A DNA stretch of 6,614 nucleotides from an uncultured Eubacteriales bacterium (lineage in GTDB: Bacteria; Bacillota; Clostridia; Oscillospirales; CAG-382), in NCBI GenBank assembly GCA_934444485.1, contig CAKSCN010000138.1:1-6614 (forward strand), written 5' to 3'. Positions 5,592 to 6,614 of the stretch are shown in pieces. How positions within the stretch are numbered: position 1 is the first letter of the stretch; each line of letters begins with the position of its first letter. A model generated the notes under the pieces. That model was not told the DNA's origin and searched no databases. It worked only from the letters and a program-made list of their open reading frames with translations. The position numbers and the translations under genes were made by a program.

Positions 5592-6119
5592 TTTTTCTGC
5601 CTCCTTTAAAAATTTTGCTCTTCGACGTTCTTCGGATCTCCCGAACAAGGCTTGATATAATAAAGTCGAAGAAAGATTTAAATGCGACACAGAAAATTCT
5701 GAACACTCAGCCGGGCGTTTCTTAAAACACCCGAAAGAAAACCGAAGCTTCTTTCCTCGTTCCGCATGAATAAAATGTTCACACGGTAGTGACGGGAAAG
5801 AACTCCGGGAATGAGCTTCGTAAATCCCCTGCATTTTAACGACGCCGCACAAAGCGCATAGCGCAGCGGTCCTTCGCACAGTATTACAGGCGCATCGGCG
5901 CACGCACCGACCGTCCCCGAAGGAACTGTTTGGCTGGGATTCAAAGCCGATCGCACGGCAGAGTCACGGTGTTGCAGAGGCTCGCTTGAAAGAACCCCGC
6001 ACCGAGACGCAGATCCGTCCGTTTTGCGGCTCAGTATTTGCTGTCGCCCGGTTATCGGACATACTCCACGGAAATTACCGTCCAAAGGACGCAACCTCCC
6101 GCTTCATCGCACATCAAGC
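5592..6119 (-). promoter_or_regulatory. Long untranslated leader of the S10 operon
   Basis: About 530 nt between the predicted transcription start and the rpsJ ATG with no supportable gene. It is rich in stems on the mRNA strand. In order: CGTCC-TTT-GGACG (6091-6079); a long-range GTCCG/CGGAC (6060-6056 with 6021-6017); GCGGGG/CTCTGC with G-U pairs (6000-5995 with 5979-5974); GCCG/CGGC (5959-5946); GTTCC-TTCG-GGGAC with a stable cUUCGg loop (5926-5913); CGGTG-CGTG-CGCCG (5909-5896); CCGC/GCGG around GCGC-TAT-GCGC (5869-5845); GGGGAT/ATTCCC (5829-5807). Two strong hairpins follow at 5755-5711. The last 90 nt before the SD are AT-rich and mostly open. S10 operon leaders are L4 targets in gammaproteobacteria; I cannot match this one to a described leader. 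Confidence 0.55.
5711..5755 (-). promoter_or_regulatory. Pair of strong adjacent hairpins in the rpsJ leader
   Basis: The first (5755-5733) pairs GAAAGAAGC with GTTTTCTTTC around a cUUCGg tetraloop (9 bp, one bulged U). The second (5734-5711) pairs TCGGGTGTTT with AAACGCCCGG around TAAG (9 Watson-Crick or G-U pairs plus a terminal G-U). They share the two bases 5733-5734, so the outer pairs compete. No run of U follows the second, so a standard intrinsic terminator or attenuator is not supported. They are among the most stable-looking elements of the leader. Confidence 0.55.
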
Positions 6120-6125
6120 CTGGAT

Positions 6126-6154
6126 ATTGTACCACATCTCGCTTCTCAAAGCAA
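6126..6154 (-). promoter_or_regulatory. Predicted sigma-A promoter of the S10 operon
   Basis: On the minus strand the -35 candidate TTGCTT (6154-6149) is 17 nt from a -10 of TACAAT (6131-6126), which is preceded by TGG, giving an extended -10 (TGnTACAAT). The -35 has only the TTG core, but the spacing is ideal and the extended -10 compensates. Start of transcription would fall near 6119. This is the best promoter-like sequence I found upstream of rpsJ in this window; transcripts entering from genes further upstream are also possible. Confidence 0.55.
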
Positions 6155-6200
6155 CGGTATGCGGAGAATCTTTTGTAAACTTTTGGTGAACGAAGATAAA

Positions 6201-6317
6201 GTTATGTCGTTCCTTCGGAACGAGTGAAGTGCAAGCTTCGCTTGCGTGAAGTGTTTTGCTTTGCAAAACTGTGATGTGTTGCTCCGCAACGTTGACGTGG
6301 AAAAGCTTCGCTTTTCT
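6201..6317. repeat. Tandem array of five triloop hairpins with a conserved linker
   Basis: Five perfect inverted repeats follow each other, each with a 3-nt loop. Plus-strand stems are CGTTCC-TTC-GGAACG (6208-6222), GCAAGC-TTC-GCTTGC (6231-6245), GTTTTGC-TTT-GCAAAAC (6253-6269), GTTGC-TCC-GCAAC (6278-6290) and GAAAAGC-TTC-GCTTTTC (6300-6316). They are preceded or separated by near-constant linkers: GTTATGT, GTGAAGT, GTGAAGT, GTGATGT and TTGACGT. Stem sequences differ from unit to unit while pairing is kept. On the minus strand, units two and five contain GCGAAGC, known as an exceptionally stable DNA mini-hairpin. It lies about 50 bp upstream of the predicted -35. Function unknown; not CRISPR, because the conserved part is only about 7 nt and the variable parts are palindromes. 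Confidence 0.8.
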
Positions 6318-6390
6318 TCAATAATTGTAAGGTGCTTACCGTTTGCCGGTTTTCTACGGTACGAAAACGATAACTGTACCTTTGATTTTG
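6318..6390. other. Gene-free stretch with minor inverted repeats
   Basis: No coding sequence is supportable. It holds GTAAG-GTG-CTTAC (6327-6339), another triloop stem but without the GTGAAGT linker, and GGTAC/GTACC arms at 6358-6362 and 6376-6380. A TACAAT at 6329-6324 on the minus strand lacks a matching -35. Confidence 0.4.
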
Positions 6391-6416
6391 CGGAACGAGC
6401 AAGCCCGTTCCCTACA
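6391..6416. repeat. Short palindromic repeat of the GTAGGG...CG type
   Basis: Arms GGAACG (6392-6397) and CGTTCC (6406-6411) flank an 8-nt loop. Read on the minus strand the element is TGTAGGGAACG, a short loop, then CGTTCCG. This layout, TGTAGGG plus an inverted arm ending in CG, resembles a dispersed short palindrome that I associate with Oscillospiraceae and related Clostridia genomes. Family assignment is from memory and not verified; the palindrome is certain. Confidence 0.45.
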
Positions 6417-6509
6417 AAGTGTCATTGAGAAAGTGCTAACCTCGAGCTACGTACACACCAAAGAGCCGCATTTTCACCGAATTTCTCCTTGAGAGAGTAC
6501 TTGCCCGAC

Positions 6510-6560
6510 AGTCCCTCAGTCCGACGACTTCGTAACGACTGCGTCGTGACAGCTCCAGAG
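6510..6560. repeat. Probable degenerate copy of a CCCTCAGTC...GACAGCTCC dispersed repeat
   Basis: TCCCTCAGTC leads into a stem, GTCCGACG (6519-6526) with CGTCG-T-GAC (6542-6550; 8 bp, one bulge), followed by AGCTCC. The flanks TCCCTCAGTC and GACAGCTCC match a short palindromic repeat that I recall as frequent between genes of Ruminococcaceae-like Clostridia; the stem and 3' half here look diverged. Palindrome seen; family membership is inferred. Confidence 0.45.
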
Positions 6561-6574
6561 GTTGCTTTGCAACC
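6560..6574. repeat. Isolated triloop hairpin, GGTTGC-TTT-GCAACC
   Basis: A perfect 6-bp inverted repeat with a TTT loop, of the same architecture as unit three of the 6201-6317 array but without its linker. Confidence 0.55.
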
Positions 6575-6597
6575 GGTTACACAGAGGATGCCTCCGG

Positions 6598-6614
6598 AGT
6601 TGGCAGAGCCAACT
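6598..6614. repeat. Triloop hairpin at the window edge, AGTTGGC-AGA-GCCAACT
   Basis: A perfect 7-bp inverted repeat with an AGA loop ending exactly at the right edge. It may belong to a longer palindromic repeat cut off by the window; TTGGCAGAGCCAA-like cores are part of the same class of clostridial dispersed repeats as I remember them. Confidence 0.5.

Noticed and set aside
4677..5609. Long open frames on the plus strand opposite rplC/rpsJ and elsewhere, up to 310 codons
   Set aside because: They are antisense shadows of highly conserved ribosomal genes, with no SD and no family resemblance.
5656..5661. TATAAT on the plus strand and TATTATATC on the minus strand near rpsJ
   Set aside because: No acceptable -35 at 16-18 nt in either direction, and no plus-strand gene to serve; likely chance in AT-rich leader sequence.
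5592..5903. Upstream in-frame extension of rpsJ, adding about 104 residues
   Set aside because: The added residues match no S10 family member, and the conserved start MAANEKIRIRL at 5591 has a strong SD at the right distance.
5678..6094. Open frame of 138 codons on the minus strand inside the rpsJ leader
   Set aside because: No recognisable protein family. Its start would be a TTG directly against a GGGAGG, too close for initiation, and the region is better explained by RNA stems.
6173..6200. Plus-strand promoter TTGTAA ... GATAAA
   Set aside because: The -10 is weak and no plus-strand gene is visible before the window ends.
6201..6317. CRISPR array
   Set aside because: The shared unit is only about 7 nt, and the intervening segments are perfect palindromes rather than unrelated spacers of equal length.
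6300..6326. Rho-independent terminator at the fifth hairpin of the array (plus strand)
   Set aside because: The stem is followed by TTCAATAATTG rather than a run of T, and there is no plus-strand gene ending there.
6324..6329. TACAAT -10-like hexamer on the minus strand
   Set aside because: It is not preceded by TG and the -35 region (about AACCGG) is poor; weaker than the 6126-6154 candidate.

Overview
The window is the promoter-proximal part of an S10-spc type ribosomal protein operon, read entirely on the minus strand. The organism is most likely a Gram-positive member of the class Clostridia, plausibly near Ruminococcaceae/Oscillospiraceae. This rests on the Firmicutes-like protein sequences, strong AGGAGG Shine-Dalgarno (SD) sites before nearly every gene, moderate GC, and short palindromic intergenic repeats of a kind I associate with that group. 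The taxonomic call is an inference.

Layout in the direction of transcription (right to left): 6614-6201 is a gene-free stretch packed with short palindromes, including a tandem array of five triloop hairpins joined by a near-constant GTGAAGT-like linker (6201-6317). A plausible sigma-A promoter with an extended -10 lies at 6154-6126. It is followed by an unusually long, structure-rich untranslated leader of about 530 nt (6119-5592). Then come rpsJ (S10), rplC (L3), rplD (L4), rplW (L23), rplB (L2), rpsS (S19), rplV (L22), rpsC (S3), rplP (L16), rpmC (L29), rpsQ (S17) and the 5' part of rplN (L14), which runs off the left edge. Gene order and protein lengths are canonical, and I see no frameshift or broken gene.

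Spacing differs between the two halves of the operon. rplD-rplW overlap by one base, and rpsC-rplP and rplP-rpmC are 2 and 5 nt apart with the next gene's SD inside the preceding coding sequence, which suggests translational coupling. In contrast rpsJ-rplC (180 nt), rplW-rplB (113 nt), rpsS-rplV (73 nt), rplB-rpsS (57 nt) and rplV-rpsC (55 nt) have spacers that fold into hairpins, several directly against the next SD.

All products are components of the 30S or 50S subunit (S10 is also NusE, a transcription antitermination factor). The coding part is ordinary housekeeping sequence. The points of interest are the non-coding parts: the hairpin array, the long leader and the structured intergenic spacers, which may carry undescribed ribosomal-protein feedback elements.
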